Part shown: in pieces, positions 36,630 to 38,050 of the stretch
How the letters are laid out: the number at the start of each line of letters is the position of its first letter
Position numbering within the stretch: position 1 is the first letter of the stretch
Assembly: GCA_016765685.1 (NCBI GenBank)
Contig: JAESPR010000015.1
Coordinates: 1 to 38,050, forward strand
Direction of reading: 5' to 3'
Source: Colwellia sp.
Lineage (GTDB): Bacteria > Pseudomonadota > Gammaproteobacteria > Enterobacterales > Alteromonadaceae
Length of the DNA: 38,050 bases
The notes under the pieces: model-generated
What the model was told of the DNA's origin: nothing
The model's input: only the letters and a program-made list of their open reading frames with translations
Database searches by the model: none
Made by a program: the position numbers and the translations under genes

Positions 36630-38050
36630 GTGCCACATTTTACCCAGCAATCACAACAACCAGCACAACAAACACCAAGGCAGCGGTTAGAGGAGCTTCG
36701 TGCTCGTCAAACGTCTGGCCCTGTTGGCGGTCCTGTTCTTCAAGCGCCTGCGCCTCAGATTCCAACGGGGCAACCTTCCCCCTCCCCTGTTCTTCCCTCA
36801 GAACGGGAGGCGGCGCGGGTTAGGATAAGCGACAGAGAACGGCTGGAAGAGTTGCGAGCAAAGCAAGGTCGTGAAGTCCGTGGTGAGCTTTCTAGAGATA
36901 TTGCGTCATTTAGGCTCGACCCCGTTAGTGCTGCTGTAGCAGGTGCGGAAATTGGCTTCAATCTAATGCAGCCAGAACCGACTCCATTGCTAGGCCGTGG
37001 CGGTCAGTTAGCTTTGCAAGGCGCAACACTTGGCTTCGGCGATGAGATACAGGCAGGCGCTAGAGCTATAACGCAGCCTATCCGCGATTTAGCAGGAACA
37101 GGCCGCGACAGGTCTATGGGTGATGCTTTCGGCGAGCAAGCTGGTGTGGAGCGTCAACAATTAGAAGAAACACGTCAGGCGGCTCCTGTTACCAGTTTTG
37201 GTTTAGAAGCGGCTGGCGGTGGTGGTATCGGCGGCGGCCCTATTACTGGTTTCTTAGGTCGATCAACTAGCAGGGCCGGACTTGCTGGACGTAGTGCTCT
37301 TGTCGGTGGTGGAACTGGCGGTGTTGTCGGTGCCGGTGAGGCAGAAGGTACAGCTTTAGAGCGGTTGCCAAGTGCGGCTGTGGGTGCTGGTGCTGGTGCT
37401 TTATTAGGCGGTGCATCTCCTATTGCGATTGAAGGTATTACCAGAACAGGCCGTGTTATTGCTAGAAGCGCGGGAAGAGCGTTTAATAATCGAGCTAGGG
37501 GTCGCGCCGTCACACACACCCAGCGTCGCGCTTGGAACCGTATTATGCGAAGTGTCCACCAAGACGGTGTGACTGCGGAGCAATTCCAAGCTCGTTTAAC
37601 CCGCGCTAGAGAGTTAGGCATTGAAGATGATTTCATGTTCGAAATGGCTGGCCCTCAATTACTTGACCTTGCTAGAGGCGGTACGGCTTCCGGTAGCGAA
37701 GAGGCTATTAAGGGTTTAGCACGTGTTAGAATTAGGCAGTCAAACGTAGAATCTCGCGTTGCTGAAGATTTGCGTGATGCTATAGGCTCGGACGGTTCTG
37801 ATTTCCTTTCGAGGTCTCAATCTATTAATAACGCTAAAAGCGCAGCAGACCCCTTGTACGAGCAATTTAGGGGGCTTCCCGGTATTGATCGGGCGTCCAA
37901 CACTCCTAATTCGCAGCAATTAGAACAATTCTTTGCGAATCCTACCTTTGCCAATGCTGCTGATAGGGCTGCACTGTCCGCGCAGACACGATCAGGTCAA
38001 ACAATTGACTTAACGAGCAATGTTTCACCAGATGTGCTTGATAGAATTAA
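36630..38050 (+). CDS. Large ejection-type virion protein, 5' part (continues at 1-1003)
   Basis: Starts GTG at 36630, just after the stop of the previous gene with TGGAGG about 8 bases upstream, and is open to the window end and on through 1003 (about 764 residues in all). N-terminus Gln/Pro-rich (PHFTQQSQQPAQQTPRQRL), with two copies of RxRLEELRAxQ (about 18-28 and 70-80). LLGRGGQLALQGATLGFGDE (about 120-140) is a motif I associate with large phage internal proteins. Several Gly/Ala-rich stretches between about 185 and 270 could insert in membranes. P22 gp16-like by position. Confidence 0.85.
   Translation, partial: MPHFTQQSQQPAQQTPRQRLEELRARQTSGPVGGPVLQAPAPQIPTGQPSPSPVLPSEREAARVRISDRERLEELRAKQGREVRGELSRDIASFRLDPVSAAVAGAEIGFNLMQPEPTPLLGRGGQLALQGATLGFGDEIQAGARAITQPIRDLAGTGRDRSMGDAFGEQAGVERQQLEETRQAAPVTSFGLEAAGGGGIGGGPITGFLGRSTSRAGLAGRSALVGGGTGGVVGAGEAEGTALERLPSAAVGAGAGALLGGASPIAIEGITRTGRVIARSAGRAFNNRARGRAVTHTQRRAWNRIMRSVHQDGVTAEQFQARLTRARELGIEDDFMFEMAGPQLLDLARGGTASGSEEAIKGLARVRIRQSNVESRVAEDLRDAIGSDGSDFLSRSQSINNAKSAADPLYEQFRGLPGIDRASNTPNSQQLEQFFANPTFANAADRAALSAQTRSGQTIDLTSNVSPDVLDRI
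37922..38050. repeat. Terminal direct repeat, right copy (129 bp)
   Basis: Identical to bases 1-129; see the left copy. Reading frames before and after are the same gene. Confidence 0.95.

Overview
The window is a complete or near-complete double-stranded DNA phage genome from a circular assembly. Its last 129 bases (37922-38050) repeat its first 129 (1-129), and one large gene reads in frame across the junction (36630 to the end, then 1-1003), so the unit genome is 37,921 bp. The gene set points to a short-tailed phage (podovirus-like) of a Gram-negative, plausibly alphaproteobacterial, host. The head-tail machinery resembles P22 (portal, gp4-like adaptor, gp10-like stabilisation protein, three consecutive ejection-type proteins, beta-helix tailspike), while the coat protein resembles the phage N4 gp56 family. 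The holin resembles the three-helix type found in alphaproteobacterial gene-transfer agents. I see no integrase, DNA polymerase, RNA polymerase or tRNA gene.

Layout. (1) 24323 through the end and on to 7398, all plus strand: two small genes, terminase small and large subunits, portal, scaffold, coat, decoration-like protein, adaptor, gp10-like protein, tail proteins, a GNAT acetyltransferase-like gene, three ejection-type proteins, tailspike, then lysis genes (M15 peptidase endolysin, holin, a small membrane protein). (2) 7395-11162, minus strand: a tightly overlapping early operon with SSB, a Rad52-family annealing protein and about ten small unknown genes. (3) 11163-11264: divergent control region around a palindromic TTGACGTCAA. 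(4) 11265-13698, plus: HTH regulator, HNH protein, HTH_39-type protein, RusA resolvase, and a protein consisting of a DnaA domain IV. (5) 13699-14081: a gene-free region with hairpins, short repeats, an intrinsic terminator and a new promoter; a candidate replication origin or RNA gene. (6) 14082-21629, plus: a long run of very small, translationally coupled genes, with an HNH protein, a 2-oxoglutarate/Fe(II) oxygenase-like protein and a replication-O-like protein. (7) 21781-23671: a second group of beta-rich fibre-like proteins. (8) 23704-24207, minus: two small genes, then divergent promoters leading back into the packaging module.

The most striking feature is the 464-base gap 16752-17215. 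It has no convincing ORF, but by hand it folds into a roughly 400-nt RNA: a 5' hairpin, a long-range closing helix and at least seven helices inside it. Two sets of loop-loop complementarity and a plausible dedicated promoter with a palindromic operator support it. I do not recognise it as a known RNA class. Downstream, a separate two-hairpin element occurs three times at gene ends (18316, 18571, 19637) with compensatory base changes. These two RNA systems are the best candidates for undescribed biology here.

How the genes work together: SSB, Rad52-like, RusA, the O-like protein and the DnaA-domain protein suggest that the phage recruits the host replisome and recombines its own DNA. The packaging genes suggest headful-type packaging, which would explain the circular map. 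The lysis cassette releases virions. Functions given as 'like' are from motif recognition by eye, not from searches.
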